Under the pieces are notes generated by a model, which worked only from the letters and a program-made list of their open reading frames with translations, made no database searches and was not told the origin of the DNA. Position numbers and translations under genes: made by a program. Shown here piece by piece: positions 16,842-27,800 of a stretch of 64,000 nt of DNA. Each line of letters starts with the position of its first letter. Within the stretch, counting starts at the first letter, position 1. The stretch is from Pirellulaceae bacterium (GTDB taxonomy: Bacteria > Planctomycetota > Planctomycetia > Pirellulales > Pirellulaceae), in contig JAQWSU010000014.1 in assembly GCA_029243025.1 (NCBI GenBank), forward strand, positions 1 to 64,000, written 5' to 3'.

Positions 16842-17792
16842 CTAGTCTTGCCAGTTAAGTTGGTCGATGCGTTTTAATTCCGCTTCGATATCGTCACCTT
16901 CATAAAATGACAGCCAACCGGAAAGCTGTTGGGTTTCGCCCGGTTTGCAATCGGGGAAGCGGGGGTCTGAATGAAGGCAAGGGCAGGGTGCGTTGGCCCA
17001 TGTTCGATGGAGAGGCGACCAGGCTGTAATAATCCATTGTCTCTCGTTTTTCGAATGGCAGACGGCGTATTCGTTACGGAAAAACTTGTTGTCGTTGGTT
17101 TGTTGTTCGAATCCGGCAGCAGCTTTCAGCATGACACAGTTTTGAACTCGTAAATCTGACAACGCTTGTTTGCTGCCGTTGGTTAACCACATTTTCATGC
17201 GGATCGCCCCACTGTCGGGCCAGACTCGGGTGCGAAATTTGATTCCGTTGGGAAGGCTACGAGTCCCTGACATCGCGCCATCGTCGTTCACTTGCCATTC
17301 AAGCTTCTCAAGCTTTTCGCCACGTTGGTCCCAAACGGTTGGGATATGGGTGTGGGCCAAATAAGTCAGGCCGAGATTTGACCAAATGGCTTCGGGGACA
17401 TCGAGAACGACATAACTTGATTCATCCCACGGAGTGAAGACACTCAGCTTGGTTTCTCGTTGCGGGTTTATCGCGCCATCCAAAAATCCGATTCGTGGGT
17501 GCCGCCCGCCCGGATAGGGCAACATCAACAAGGGCGCTGTTGCCGAACGCTTGGGGCGGGTTGCTGATCTAATCTGAAATCTTTTCAAAGCCGCTTTGAT
17601 TTCCTCATTCGAAAGGCCTGTTGCGGCCCGGATTTCATCGGGGCTGAAACGATGGTACCAAACCATGTTTTGGAGCCAGCTTTCGAGCTCGGCGTCGGTC
17701 GAAGGGCGGCGTGTGTTTGGCGGCTCATCCCCGACGGAAAGGTTGGTCGTGAGTGTCAAAATTACGAGGAAAAGAAATGTTATCGACTTCAT
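16842..17792 (-). CDS. Exported protein of unknown function
   Basis: I do not recognise this family. The start is ATG 17792, with GGGAGGAC upstream. This yields 316 residues with a signal peptide ending near LSVGDE. A short helical part (FSPDEIRAATGLSNEEIKAAL, resembling a helix-turn-helix in pattern) is followed by a beta-rich domain of about 220 residues. That domain has aromatic strands and a Cys-rich CPCLHSD stretch. A carbohydrate-related fold is conceivable from the strand pattern, but no catalytic motif is visible. Confidence 0.72.
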   Translation of the reverse strand: MKSITFLFLVILTLTTNLSVGDEPPNTRRPSTDAELESWLQNMVWYHRFSPDEIRAATGLSNEEIKAALKRFQIRSATRPKRSATAPLLMLPYPGGRHPRIGFLDGAINPQRETKLSVFTPWDESSYVVLDVPEAIWSNLGLTYLAHTHIPTVWDQRGEKLEKLEWQVNDDGAMSGTRSLPNGIKFRTRVWPDSGAIRMKMWLTNGSKQALSDLRVQNCVMLKAAAGFEQQTNDNKFFRNEYAVCHSKNERQWIITAWSPLHRTWANAPCPCLHSDPRFPDCKPGETQQLSGWLSFYEGDDIEAELKRIDQLNWQD

Positions 17793-17929
17793 TGAATGTC
17801 CTCCCTTTCGTCTTGGCTTGTAAGCGTCGACAATTCTAGAATGAGCCTGCATCTCGATTCGCCTAGCATAGTATCATAGAGACTTGGGCGCCGCTGGCGT
17901 CGACTCCTTTCTCGACAGGATTTTGCTAT

Positions 17930-19798
17930 ATGTCTCACAGGTCGTCTGTGGATTGTCTTCGTATTACTTGCCTCGTCTGGATCGCAGGGATGCTTGCAGG
18001 AGGGTTGGGTTGTGGAGCCGATCGGTCATCGCTGTCGTCGTCGGCAAATGAGCCGGTAAGTTCTGAGACTTCGTCTCAAGCGGACAAGCTGGTGGCAAAA
18101 GATTCGTTGGTCGTTGTCGAAGCCGTCAGCCCGGTTGACGATCCGGCTCAGCAGGGGTGGGAAACCGAGGTAGTCAGCAGTCAGGTCGACAAACAGCTAA
18201 AGCAACTCAGTGAGTTGATTGAAACTTCTCCCAAGTCCCTGCCCGAATTTGTTTCCGATTCCTTTACCAGTCCACTGTTACGGCCGAAAAGTTTGGAGAC
18301 GGTGTTTGAAACCGACGCAATTTCCGTAAGACGATGGCATCCTGCCGACGACGGTCGCGTCGAGGCGGAACGATCGGAAGCATTTCTGCCTGCCCTGCGC
18401 AAGCTGGTCGCACATGTGGGTGATCTTCAGAATGTACGTACGAAGACGAAAGTTTTTGGGGTTGAGCTGCAACAAGGAGAAGCTTCCACCGATCTGTACT
18501 TTCAATTGTTTGGCGAGCATGCCTCTGGCAAGCTGCAAGTGAATACGACTTGGCGCTGTGTTTGGTCGACCGGTAAGCAGTTGGAGTTACAGTCGATTGA
18601 ACCTTTGGCCTACGAAGAAGTCGTCACATCGGGAGACGCGAGCCCGCTCTTTGCCGATCGTACCTATGCGGTGCTTGATGGTCCCGTGTTTCAGCAACAA
18701 TTGCAGTACGGGGTAGACCATTGGTTGGACCGAGTTGAATTAGCGCGTGGCATCGATATTGGGGGATGGCAAGGGCTAGCCATTGCGGATGTGAACCAAG
18801 ATGGTCTCGACGATCTTTATGTTTGTCAACCAGGTGGTTTGCCGAATCGATTGTATGTTCAGAATGCAGACGGTACCGCCACCGAAGTGTCGCAGGTTGC
18901 GGGAGTGGATTGGATCGAGTCTTCCCACGCGGCTCTGTTTGTCGACTTGGATAACGATTCGGATCAGGATTTGTTGGTAGGTGTCGAAAGTGGGGTCTTG
19001 ATCCTCAGTAATGATGGTCGTGGCAACTTTAAGCCGCGAACATCGATGGTCTTGCCCGCTGCGCTTCCTTATTCACTGGCCGCGGCTGACGTTGACGTTG
19101 ACGGAGATTTGGACGCTTACGTGTGCTGTTACAATCGGCGGCAAGGTATTAACCGTCATTTGTTGTTCGCGCGACCGGTTCCCTACCATGATGCTGACAA
19201 TGGGGGACGCAATGTTTTACTGCTCAATTTGGCCACCCCGGTGACCGGTGCCTGGAGGTTCGGCTATGGAACAGGCCGCTTGGGGCTTGACGAGAACAAT
19301 CGAAAGTTCAGCTATGCGGCGGCCTGGGAGGATTACGATAATGATGGTGATCTGGATCTTTACGTAGCCAATGACTTTGGCCGAAATAATCTCTATCAAA
19401 ATCAAGCCGGTCACTTTCAAGATGTGGCCGCAGATGCGGGTGTGGAGGATATTGGGCCCGGCATGTCGACTTGTTGGGGAGACTACAATAATGACGGCTT
19501 CGTTGATCTATATGTGAGCAATATGTTTTCTTCGGCTGGGAATCGCATCACCCAGCAACAGCAGTTTCAGCAGCAGGCCGATGCTGCAACTCGGTCGGCC
19601 TTTCGTCGACATGCACGGGGCAACTCGTTGTTTTCCAATTTGGGAGATGGTCGATTCGAAGATGTTGCCGTGCCTGCCGGAGTGGTTTTAGGGCGTTGGG
19701 CCTGGGGGTCAAAATTTGCCGACTTGAATCACGATGGTTGGCAAGATTTGATTGTGACCAACGGATTTATTACGCAAGAAGATTCAGGCGATTTGTGA
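17930..19798 (+). CDS. FG-GAP/VCBS lipoprotein, N-terminal part up to an in-frame TGA
   Basis: A lipobox (LAGGLGC) marks an outer-surface lipoprotein. After about 230 residues of linker and a beta-rich part come FG-GAP/VCBS propeller blades with Ca-binding Asp loops: DVNQDGLDDLYV, DLDNDSDQDLLV, DVDVDGDLDAYV, DYDNDGDLDLYV, DYNNDGFVDLYV and DLNHDGWQDLIV. Such proteins often bind sugars or other proteins. The frame ends at TGA 19796-19798 in the middle of a family-typical stretch. The same frame continues immediately as SFYWRQVV and stays open to 21817. The two parts read as one 1295-codon protein interrupted once. Confidence 0.85.
   Translation: MSHRSSVDCLRITCLVWIAGMLAGGLGCGADRSSLSSSANEPVSSETSSQADKLVAKDSLVVVEAVSPVDDPAQQGWETEVVSSQVDKQLKQLSELIETSPKSLPEFVSDSFTSPLLRPKSLETVFETDAISVRRWHPADDGRVEAERSEAFLPALRKLVAHVGDLQNVRTKTKVFGVELQQGEASTDLYFQLFGEHASGKLQVNTTWRCVWSTGKQLELQSIEPLAYEEVVTSGDASPLFADRTYAVLDGPVFQQQLQYGVDHWLDRVELARGIDIGGWQGLAIADVNQDGLDDLYVCQPGGLPNRLYVQNADGTATEVSQVAGVDWIESSHAALFVDLDNDSDQDLLVGVESGVLILSNDGRGNFKPRTSMVLPAALPYSLAAADVDVDGDLDAYVCCYNRRQGINRHLLFARPVPYHDADNGGRNVLLLNLATPVTGAWRFGYGTGRLGLDENNRKFSYAAAWEDYDNDGDLDLYVANDFGRNNLYQNQAGHFQDVAADAGVEDIGPGMSTCWGDYNNDGFVDLYVSNMFSSAGNRITQQQQFQQQADAATRSAFRRHARGNSLFSNLGDGRFEDVAVPAGVVLGRWAWGSKFADLNHDGWQDLIVTNGFITQEDSGDL
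19796..19798 (+). other. In-frame TGA codon inside a single long reading frame
   Basis: Both flanking halves are in the same frame and together make one continuous FG-GAP/ASPIC-UnbV/thioredoxin/TPR protein. A five-pair hairpin (GCGGC with GTCGC, one G-U) with the loop AGGTCGT begins at 19810. The loop starts 16 bases after the TGA and has G in its second position. That meets minimal published criteria for a bacterial SECIS element. A nonsense mutation or sequencing error explains the codon equally well. Confidence 0.6.
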
Positions 19799-19819
19799 AG
19801 CTTTTATTGGCGGCAGGTC

Positions 19820-21817
19820 GTGTCGCGTTCACCCACCGGGAATCAGCAACAAGATCCTCAGCAGGCCTATCTTTCCGCCTGGCAGGACTTGGCAAAGCGG
19901 ATTTCACAGGGACAGTCGTTTAGTGGACGTGAACGTAACTGTGTTTTTCTGAATACGCGTGGTCCCCGATTTGCAGATGTCTCAGCCGTGATGGGGCTAG
20001 ATTACTTGGACGATAGCCGTGCCGTCGCGGTCACCGATTGGGATCAAGATGGTGACTTGGATTTGTGGGTGGCCAGTCGTACCGCGCCGCGAATACGTTT
20101 TCTGCGCAACGATGTCAAAAACGAAAATCATTCGGTTTCGTTTCGTTTGATCGGAGATCCGCGAGCTCGGTGCCCTCGTGATGCCATCGGGGCACGTGTG
20201 ATTCTCACCGTTCGCGATGCTGACGGCAATTTGAGCGAACGGATTCAGACATTGGCAGCCGGTGACGGCTTCTTGAGTCAATCGTCGAAACGTTTGTTTT
20301 TCGGTATTGAAAAGGGAGCTAAGCCCGAGCAGGTGGTGGTGCGCTGGCCAGGGAGTAATGAGGTTGAGCGTTTTGATGGTCTGTCGCTCAATCAGCATTT
20401 TTGTCTTGAACAAGGAACCGGCATCGCCGCACGACTGTCGGCTCGAGGTAAGCTTGCTGAATTTACCGATACGCGTACTTATTCGATTGATTCCGCCACG
20501 CCGCCCGCATCAGGCAAGACACGGGTTTGGCGATCAAGTCCTCTGCCCGTGCCGTCACTTCGCTATGAGTCGTTGACGGGAGAATCTTGCGAAGTTTCGA
20601 CACTTCATCGCGGACCGTTGTTCATCACTCTCTGGGCGACCTGGTGTCTTCCCTGTGTGGAAGAATTGAAGGTATTGACGAAGCATCAAACATCGATTGT
20701 CGAGCATGGTGCGACCGTTCTGGCGTTGAATGTTGAGCTGCTGGAACAGACGTCCAGCTCGAAAAGCAAGCACCAGATCTCGCAAGTGCTCAAGGAAATG
20801 GAATATCCTTTTTTTAACGGTCTTGCCAATGTCGATCTGCTTCAGCAACTCGATTCGCTGCGAAAGCAAACGATATATCGTGACGAGCCGATGCCGCTCC
20901 CGACCGGGTTCTTGCTTGATGAACAGGGACGTCTCCGTGTTGTCTACACCGGTGTCGTAGAGCTCGAATCGCTGCTTGACGACCTTCAACATCTTCAGGT
21001 TGATAAACAGGAATCGCGAGATCGGGCGATTCCCTTTGCAGGACGTTGGTCGGATGCTTTATTTGTCACGAATCCGATTGCCATCGCTACGATCTATCGT
21101 GAAGAGCGTCAGTTGGAAGATGCGGTTGCCTACTTGCAACAATATTTGGCAAAAGAAAAGGTACCCGATGAGACCGATCAGACGGTCTCTGCCCGACAAA
21201 CCCGACGCAGGCTGGCCGACGTCCATCGTTTGTTAGGGCGTATCGCATTGGATCAGCAATCAACCCAAGCGGCTCTCGATGCATTGAAGCAGGCGCTGCG
21301 ATTGGATCCCTTCCATTTCGATGCTCACGTCGACTTAGGCCAGGCGATGATGCGAGCTCAGCGATCCGATTTGGCCGTGAAAGCGCTGAAACGAGCGGTG
21401 AAGATTCGTCGGGATGATCCCAACTCGCAAAATCAGTTGGGATTGGCACTGCTTGGGGCCGGTGATATCCCGGCCGCGGTGGCAAGCTTTGAAAAAGCAC
21501 TTAGCTTGGATCCGAAATGGTTGCCAGCCGCGAATAATCTGGCGTGGCTGTGGGCGACCCACCCGGACGAACAGCATCGAGATGCTGGTCGGGCCGTGGA
21601 CGTGGCGGAGCAATCAGTGCGGCACAATGGGGAACGTCCCGACGTTCTGGACACGTTGGCCGCAGCCTATGCGGCTAACGGTGACTTCGAACAGGCGATT
21701 GAGACGGCCGCACGCGCTCTCGGACTCGCTAAGAAAATGAAACGTCAGGAACTGGCCCAACGGATTGAAAGCCGGCTGCAGCTTTATCGCAGCGGCCAAG
21801 TTTATCGGGACCCGTGA
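19820..21817 (+). CDS. Continuation of the FG-GAP protein: ASPIC/UnbV, thioredoxin-like and TPR domains
   Basis: If translated alone it would begin at GTG 19820, but homology clearly starts before that at 19799, so it is the C-terminal part of the preceding gene. The order is a last FG-GAP blade (DWDQDGDLDLWV), then an ASPIC/UnbV domain (AIGARVILTV to the WPGSNEVERFDGL block). A TlpA/AhpC-type thioredoxin fold with the redox pair WCLPC follows near residue 275. Tetratricopeptide repeats end the protein. No SD-like site precedes 19820. A periplasmic redox scaffold anchored by lipid is the inferred form of the whole protein. Confidence 0.85.
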   Translation: MSRSPTGNQQQDPQQAYLSAWQDLAKRISQGQSFSGRERNCVFLNTRGPRFADVSAVMGLDYLDDSRAVAVTDWDQDGDLDLWVASRTAPRIRFLRNDVKNENHSVSFRLIGDPRARCPRDAIGARVILTVRDADGNLSERIQTLAAGDGFLSQSSKRLFFGIEKGAKPEQVVVRWPGSNEVERFDGLSLNQHFCLEQGTGIAARLSARGKLAEFTDTRTYSIDSATPPASGKTRVWRSSPLPVPSLRYESLTGESCEVSTLHRGPLFITLWATWCLPCVEELKVLTKHQTSIVEHGATVLALNVELLEQTSSSKSKHQISQVLKEMEYPFFNGLANVDLLQQLDSLRKQTIYRDEPMPLPTGFLLDEQGRLRVVYTGVVELESLLDDLQHLQVDKQESRDRAIPFAGRWSDALFVTNPIAIATIYREERQLEDAVAYLQQYLAKEKVPDETDQTVSARQTRRRLADVHRLLGRIALDQQSTQAALDALKQALRLDPFHFDAHVDLGQAMMRAQRSDLAVKALKRAVKIRRDDPNSQNQLGLALLGAGDIPAAVASFEKALSLDPKWLPAANNLAWLWATHPDEQHRDAGRAVDVAEQSVRHNGERPDVLDTLAAAYAANGDFEQAIETAARALGLAKKMKRQELAQRIESRLQLYRSGQVYRDP

Positions 21818-21972
21818 TTGCAAGCTCGTCCCGTCTGGAAGAATCGGCAAGCGGATATCAATTCGTCAGCCCGAAAGCAACAAACAGGATTTACTAGGTG
21901 TACAGAGTAGTGGCACTGGTTAAGATAAGCGTCCGTGTGGGCATTTTTCGGACATCGTTTGGAGGGAATTCC

Positions 21973-24414
21973 ATGGCGAAAATGGGAGTTTTGATCGGCT
22001 GTTGTTTACTCCTTGTAGGTACCTCAATCCGTGCAGAAATCATTGCTGATTCTGTCGAGGATTGGTCGTTTGAAGGGATACAAGGCGAAAATAATTGGTT
22101 TAATGGTTATTACAATCTCACCCTCGATCAAGATGACGGCGATGGAATCTATCAGGCGTCGGACTTCACCGCATTTTTAAATGATGATTCGGGTGAGATC
22201 TACGAAGATGGTGAGAATCATTGGAATGGTAATTCGTGGCGACTCTTCCGAGACACCGATCCCAATACGGGGCCTTGGACTTCGATTAATCAAAATGGCG
22301 GTCATCCAAACGGATTGAACAGCGCTGCCCCTCCGTCGGTGGATGACTCGATGCAGGAAGAGCACTGGTCGGTGCGTCGCTGGGTTTCCAGCTACGAAGG
22401 CGAGGGCTCACTGATCGCGACGTTGGCAGCAACCAATACGAATTGTGGAAATGGAACTTCGGTTCATTTGTTCCAAAATGGAGTGGCAATCGGCTCCTCG
22501 TTGGCCACTGCCGGTCCGACTCCAGTGAGTGAAATAATAGGCGTTAATCTGGCTATTGGTGATGTGATCGACTTTGCCCTCTCACCCGTCGGGATTGACG
22601 GTTTGGGAGCTGATGGTTGTGACGGTTCCGCTTTTAACTTGGCCGTGACTAACGAACCCGGTCCCGAACCTCCCGCTCCCGCCTTTGCGGATTCAGCGCG
22701 GGATTGGTCGGCCACCGGAACGCAAGGCGAGAACAACTGGTTCAACGGCTACTACAATCACACGGATGACGCAGATGGAAATTACCAGCAAGAGGACTTC
22801 ATGCCCTTTACCAATTCAGAGGGACCGGATGGCGGTGATGTGGAGCCCGATGGAAATCATTGGACGGGAACGAGTTGGGATCTCGATTCCCAAGGTGCTC
22901 CTGGTCCGTGGACTTACTTAGGTGCAACGGGAACTCACCCCAATGGGACCAACAGTGCCCCGGATGCAGAGCACTGGACGATTCGTCGCTTTGTCGCCTC
23001 CGATTTGGCGGGCACCACGCCAGTTGAGTTGAATTGGAAGATGGCAAAAACGAATCTCAATGGTGATGGGGTTACCGGTGCTTTGTTCGTCAATGGTGAA
23101 AAAGTGGATGCTGTGACGATCGCCGGTGGCGATGGAGCAGGCGTCGACCGTAAGTTCTATGTGAATGCAAATCCTGGTGATGTGATTGACCTAGCTTTGA
23201 CGCCCATTGGGCTGACGAGTGAGGTTGATGGTTCTGACGGTTCGAGTAACCAGTTGATAATCAATACAGAACTGCCGGATGGACCGCTCTATAATCCCGG
23301 TGATACGGTTGCTGATTCCATTGCCGATTTCTCGGGTGAGCAAGGACAGGATGGATGGTTCTATGGTCTTTACGACCAACGTCTCGATGTCGAAGAAGGT
23401 GACGGCGAGTACAGCGTTGATGAATTCGAGGCGTTCTTGAATGATGGATCTGAGTTTATCTGGGACGATCCTGAAACTTGGCGCGAAAGTGAAAATCAGT
23501 GGAACGGAAATATCTGGGATGTTGTTGATCAAGGTGTGATTGCAACCGGACCTTGGACTCAGATTGGTGCCGCCAATGGACATCCCGCAGCCAACGCTCA
23601 AGAAGATCCAGAAGTTCACTGGGCCATCCGTCGATGGGTGAGCGATGTGGAAGGCGAATACAGCATTCTCGGCATGCTCAACAATACCAGTGCGAACGGT
23701 GATGGAACCGTCGGCCGTATTCTGTTGGATGGTGAAGAAATCTGGGCAGAAGTCACCGACGGTGACATCGTCGATGTGGACCTCACCGTCGCGCTGTCGG
23801 AAGGATCGATTTTGGACTTTGTGATCGATTCGGATGGGGCCGGCAATTTTGATTCCGATGATCCCTTTACAATTGCTGATGTCAACGACGGAAGCGATGG
23901 AACGACCTTTTCGGTTACGATCGGTCAGCGATTCCTGTTTACCCCTGGGGGAACTCAAGGTGATTACAACGGCAACGGTCTGTTGGATGCGGGTGACCTT
24001 GATTTGCAGACTTCTGAAGGCATTGCCAATCAGGATCTGAGATATGATGAAAACAAAGACGGTGTTGTGAATGTTGCGGATCGAGTTCTTTGGGTCAACG
24101 ATCTGAAGAATACCTGGATGGGCGACGCTGATTTGAACGGCGCCTTCGACAGTTCTGATCTGGTTGCCGTTTTTGCTGCCGCCAAGTACGAAACGGGTGA
24201 AGCTGCCAGTTGGGCACAGGGAGACTGGGACGGCAACTCGACCTTCAGCTCGAGTGACCTAGTGGCCGCCTTTAGTAATGCCGGTTACGATGCTGGCATC
24301 CGACCTGGTGGTCCCAATCCAGCGACCGCCGCCGTGCCGGAGCCATCCAGCCTCGTGCTCGCGGTGATTAGCCTATTTGGAATTGCCGGCGCCCTGCGTC
24401 GTCGAAACAAATAG
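21973..24414 (+). CDS. PEP-CTERM secreted protein with three copies of an unnamed repeat module
   Basis: The start is ATG 21973, six bases after GGAGGG, followed by a signal peptide ending near IRAE. Three modules of about 190 residues follow (roughly 20-220, 235-433 and 446-653). Each has the pattern DW or DF, QGENNWFNGYY, HWNG.SW, a GGHPNG-like turn, RRWVS, then a DGS end. Then come two Ca-binding dockerin-like repeats (DSSDLVAVF, SSSDLVAAF). The C-terminus is VPEPSSLVLAVISLFGIAGALRRR, split here only by a normal PEP-CTERM sorting layout: PEP motif, hydrophobic helix, basic tail. An exosortase system should anchor it. The module function is unknown. A terminator follows the gene. Confidence 0.88.
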   Translation: MAKMGVLIGCCLLLVGTSIRAEIIADSVEDWSFEGIQGENNWFNGYYNLTLDQDDGDGIYQASDFTAFLNDDSGEIYEDGENHWNGNSWRLFRDTDPNTGPWTSINQNGGHPNGLNSAAPPSVDDSMQEEHWSVRRWVSSYEGEGSLIATLAATNTNCGNGTSVHLFQNGVAIGSSLATAGPTPVSEIIGVNLAIGDVIDFALSPVGIDGLGADGCDGSAFNLAVTNEPGPEPPAPAFADSARDWSATGTQGENNWFNGYYNHTDDADGNYQQEDFMPFTNSEGPDGGDVEPDGNHWTGTSWDLDSQGAPGPWTYLGATGTHPNGTNSAPDAEHWTIRRFVASDLAGTTPVELNWKMAKTNLNGDGVTGALFVNGEKVDAVTIAGGDGAGVDRKFYVNANPGDVIDLALTPIGLTSEVDGSDGSSNQLIINTELPDGPLYNPGDTVADSIADFSGEQGQDGWFYGLYDQRLDVEEGDGEYSVDEFEAFLNDGSEFIWDDPETWRESENQWNGNIWDVVDQGVIATGPWTQIGAANGHPAANAQEDPEVHWAIRRWVSDVEGEYSILGMLNNTSANGDGTVGRILLDGEEIWAEVTDGDIVDVDLTVALSEGSILDFVIDSDGAGNFDSDDPFTIADVNDGSDGTTFSVTIGQRFLFTPGGTQGDYNGNGLLDAGDLDLQTSEGIANQDLRYDENKDGVVNVADRVLWVNDLKNTWMGDADLNGAFDSSDLVAVFAAAKYETGEAASWAQGDWDGNSTFSSSDLVAAFSNAGYDAGIRPGGPNPATAAVPEPSSLVLAVISLFGIAGALRRRNK

Positions 24415-24433
24415 GTCGGATTTACAAAACTCA

Positions 24434-24472
24434 AAAGCCTTCCTGAACTTTTCTGTTCGGAAGGCTTTTTTT
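24434..24472 (+). terminator. Intrinsic terminator of the PEP-CTERM gene
   Basis: Ten-base arms AAAGCCTTCC and GGAAGGCTTT, extended inside by GAAC/GTTC, are followed by a T-run. It lies 20 bases after the stop codon. Confidence 0.88.
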
Positions 24473-24510
24473 ATTGGTCGTGCCTGAACGCCGATCGTTT
24501 TAAGTTTTTG

Positions 24511-24548
24511 ACAGGGGCCGCCGCGCACAGGGGCCGCCGCGCACAGGG
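24511..24548. repeat. 16-bp direct repeat, two copies plus a partial
   Basis: ACAGGGGCCGCCGCGC occurs twice in tandem (24511-24526 and 24527-24542), and ACAGGG starts a third copy. It is much richer in G+C than the spacer around it and lies in non-coding DNA. Confidence 0.9.
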
Positions 24549-24804
24549 ATTGGGATGTCCATATGCAACTTTGCAGTCGAGGCGAATGAGGTTTGAAACA
24601 TATTTTGACGGTATCGACCTATGGGAAGGGGAGGGAACGACTGTGTTCTTTGGAAGCTTCGAGCCCCTTCTCCCTTTATCGACCCTTTTTTGTTGGTTTT
24701 GGGATAGTATGGAATCCGGTGTGATCGCTCATTAATGGGAGTGATGTGCGAGTGCGAACAGGTATCGTTGGGGTCCATCTAGCTTGGGATTTGCTGGAGC
24801 AGAC

Positions 24805-27800
24805 ATGCTGAATTCTTTACGAAAACAATGGCGGGAAATTGCGACTCGACAGCGAGTTGTTGGGACGCGACAACGGAGCCCAATGTCGGTTCGGGCTCTC
24901 GAATGCTTGGAACCACGTGCAATGTTGGATGCGACGGTGATCATCAGCGAGGTGATGGCGCGAAACGATGAGGGATTACAGGATGAAGATGGGGATCGTC
25001 CTGATTGGATTGAACTGCTGAATATGGGTCGTGAAACGGTTGACCTCCATGGTTGGCATTTGACCGATGATGTCGAGGATCTCAACAACTGGCAGTTCCC
25101 GCCCATGCGGCTGAATCCGGGGGAGCACTTGATCGTTTTTGCCTCGGGAAAAGATCGAGACAATCCTTTCCGTCCGCTCCATGCGGATTTTAAACTCGAG
25201 GGGGATGGCGAGTATCTTGCTCTGACTCGTCCGGACGAAACGATTGAATTTGAATTTGCACCGGATTATCCGGCGCAAGTCGAAGATGTGTCCTATGGCA
25301 TACCAAATCAAATTTCACAAACCATGTTGGTGAATGAAGGGGCGGCGGCACAGGTCCTAATTCCAGTTGACGATCGCTGGGATCCGGTCGATTTAGCGAA
25401 TGGTCAATTTCAGGGAAGTTGGCTCGATCCGCAGTTGGAGACTACGACGGATCCTTGGTTTTTAGCGACAACAGGCATTGGGTTTCATGACGCAGCCGAC
25501 GACTCAACTCCCCAACCTGGTGAAGGTCTTGAGGTTGCATCTTCAAAATCACAATTTAGTTCTTTTCAAAACCGTGACGGTTGGCGATACGGCTATTGGG
25601 ACGGTGCAACTGACGAAGATGGTTTGTATCACGACGACGAATTTCGCAGCTTTGTTTGGTCAGGACTGACCACCATCACAACACGGAATCATTGGGATGG
25701 TACCAAGTGGGATCTGGCGACTACACCGAATGCGTCTCAGATTGAATTGAGTTCTGAGGGAGGGCATCCGAGCGGAGAGAATTCGGACGGATTGCAATAT
25801 GCGGTGCGGCGATGGACCAGCGAAGTAGCGGGGTCAATCCTAATTCATGGTCGATTGGAGAACCCGACGCCCGATGGGGATGGTGTCGTCGCTCGAGTTT
25901 TTGTCGATGGGAGCGAAGTTTATTCGCGACAAGTCAACGGATTTGGAATCGACTATCGATTCGTTGTGCCAGTCAGCGATGGTGATCGAGTGGATTTTGT
26001 GATTGATCCAGGGAGCTTGAAAGACGATGTGGGTGATCAAACAATTTTCACGGCGATGATTGAAGATGTGACCGAGTTAGTTGGAGAGGCTGGCGGTGCG
26101 CCGACTCTCGCAGATCACATTGCCAGCGACATCGGTTCGGTCATGGAAGGGGTTGGCAGTACGGCCTACATTCGTATTCCTTTTGTGCCATCGACGGCGG
26201 ACTTTGATTCATTAACCCTTCATGTCCAGTACGACGATGCCTTGGTCGCCTATTTGAATGGACAGCCGATCGCATCGGCGGGTGGCCCCGCAGCGTGGCA
26301 GGCAGCCTGGGATTCGACGGCAACCAGCGATCGGACGGTTGAGGAAGCATTGCATTCCACCAGCTTTAATGTCTCGAACGCAATTGATCATTTGAGCGTT
26401 GGTAAGGAAAACGTGTTGATGATTCATGCAATTAATCGGGCGATCGATAACAAAGATTTATTGATGGTGCCGAAATTGGTCGGGACAACTTTGGAAATCA
26501 ATCCACTGGAACGTCGATATTTTGTCTCGCCAACACCGGGTGCGGGTAATGGATTCGGTGATGTCAACGCGGGCCCCGTGATTGTTCGTCCGAGCTTTTC
26601 ACCTGAAAGTCCCACTGCTGCGGATCCAATTGTGATCACTGCAAGGGTGGCCGACTCTTTTCATGCCGTATCAACCGTGAATTTGACTTACCGGGTGATG
26701 TACGGTGGATCGCGGGAAATTGCGATGCGTGACAATGGTATTGGAAACGATGTCGCAGCGGGGGATGGAATTTACACCGCGACGATCCCCGGCGGCATTG
26801 CCGAGCCTGGCGAGATGGTCCGCTGGTTTGTGACGGCAAACGACAGTCGGCAGCACGCGTCACGTTCTCCGCGTTTTGAGCTCGCTCGAGACTCAGAAGA
26901 ATATTATGGCACGGTGATCATCGATCCGACATTATCCAGTAACCTGCCAATCTTTCATTGGTTTGTCTCGTCCCGTAGTCGCGTCTTTCGCGGGAACGGC
27001 ACGCAAGGTTCACTCTACTACGACGGTGAGTTTTACGACAATGTGGGATTTGACCTGCATGGTCAATCTTCGTCTGGATTTCCCACGACTAAGAAAAGCA
27101 TGAATGTTGATTTACCGGCGGATCATCGCTTTCGGCTCAACGACGATATTCCAAAAATGAAGGATTTCAACTTCTTGACGAATTTCGCCGATAAATCAAA
27201 GTTGCGCAACACGCTTGGATACGAGCAACGAGCTTTCATTGGTGATGCTTATCATCTAGCGTTTCCGGTGCGAGTTCAACATAACGGTGAATTCTTTGCA
27301 GTCTATGATTTTGTCGAAGATGGGGACAATCGTTGGCTGGAAAGGCTTGGCTTCGATCCCGAGGGTGCGTTGTACAAAATGTACAATCGCATGGATTCGG
27401 CCTCTGGTGAAAAGAAAACTCGCAAGGACGAAGGGAGCAGCGACTTGCGAGATCTCGTCAATGGAGTTGCGTTAAACGGGCAGGCACGGCATCGGTTTGT
27501 TTTTGACAATATCGACTTGGCTTCGATGGCGAATTATTTGGCCGGGTTTGTACTGACGTCAAACCGAGATTGCTGTCACAAGAATTATTATGCGTATCGT
27601 GACACGAATAATACGGGCGAATGGCGCTATATGCCTTGGGATGTGGACCTTAGCCAAGGTCGCAATTGGGGCGGTTTTGGTCGATCGTATTTTGACGACA
27701 CGATGTATCCTGACAATGATTTGTTTATGGGGCAAAACAATCGTTTGATCAGTGCGCTCTATGCCACGCCCGGATTTCGCGAGATGTATTTGCGACGCGT

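Larger units (their letters stand above)
24415..24804. other. Spacer with terminator and short repeat
   Basis: The spacer of 390 bases contains the terminator at 24434, the 16-bp repeat at 24511 and the upstream region of the CotH gene. A TTGACA at 24508 has no -10 partner at 16-18 bases. Confidence 0.45.

Noticed and set aside
23191-23958. Long minus-strand frame opposite the PEP-CTERM gene (255 codons)
   Set aside because: It is opposite a repeat-rich coding region, has no ribosome site and no family match.
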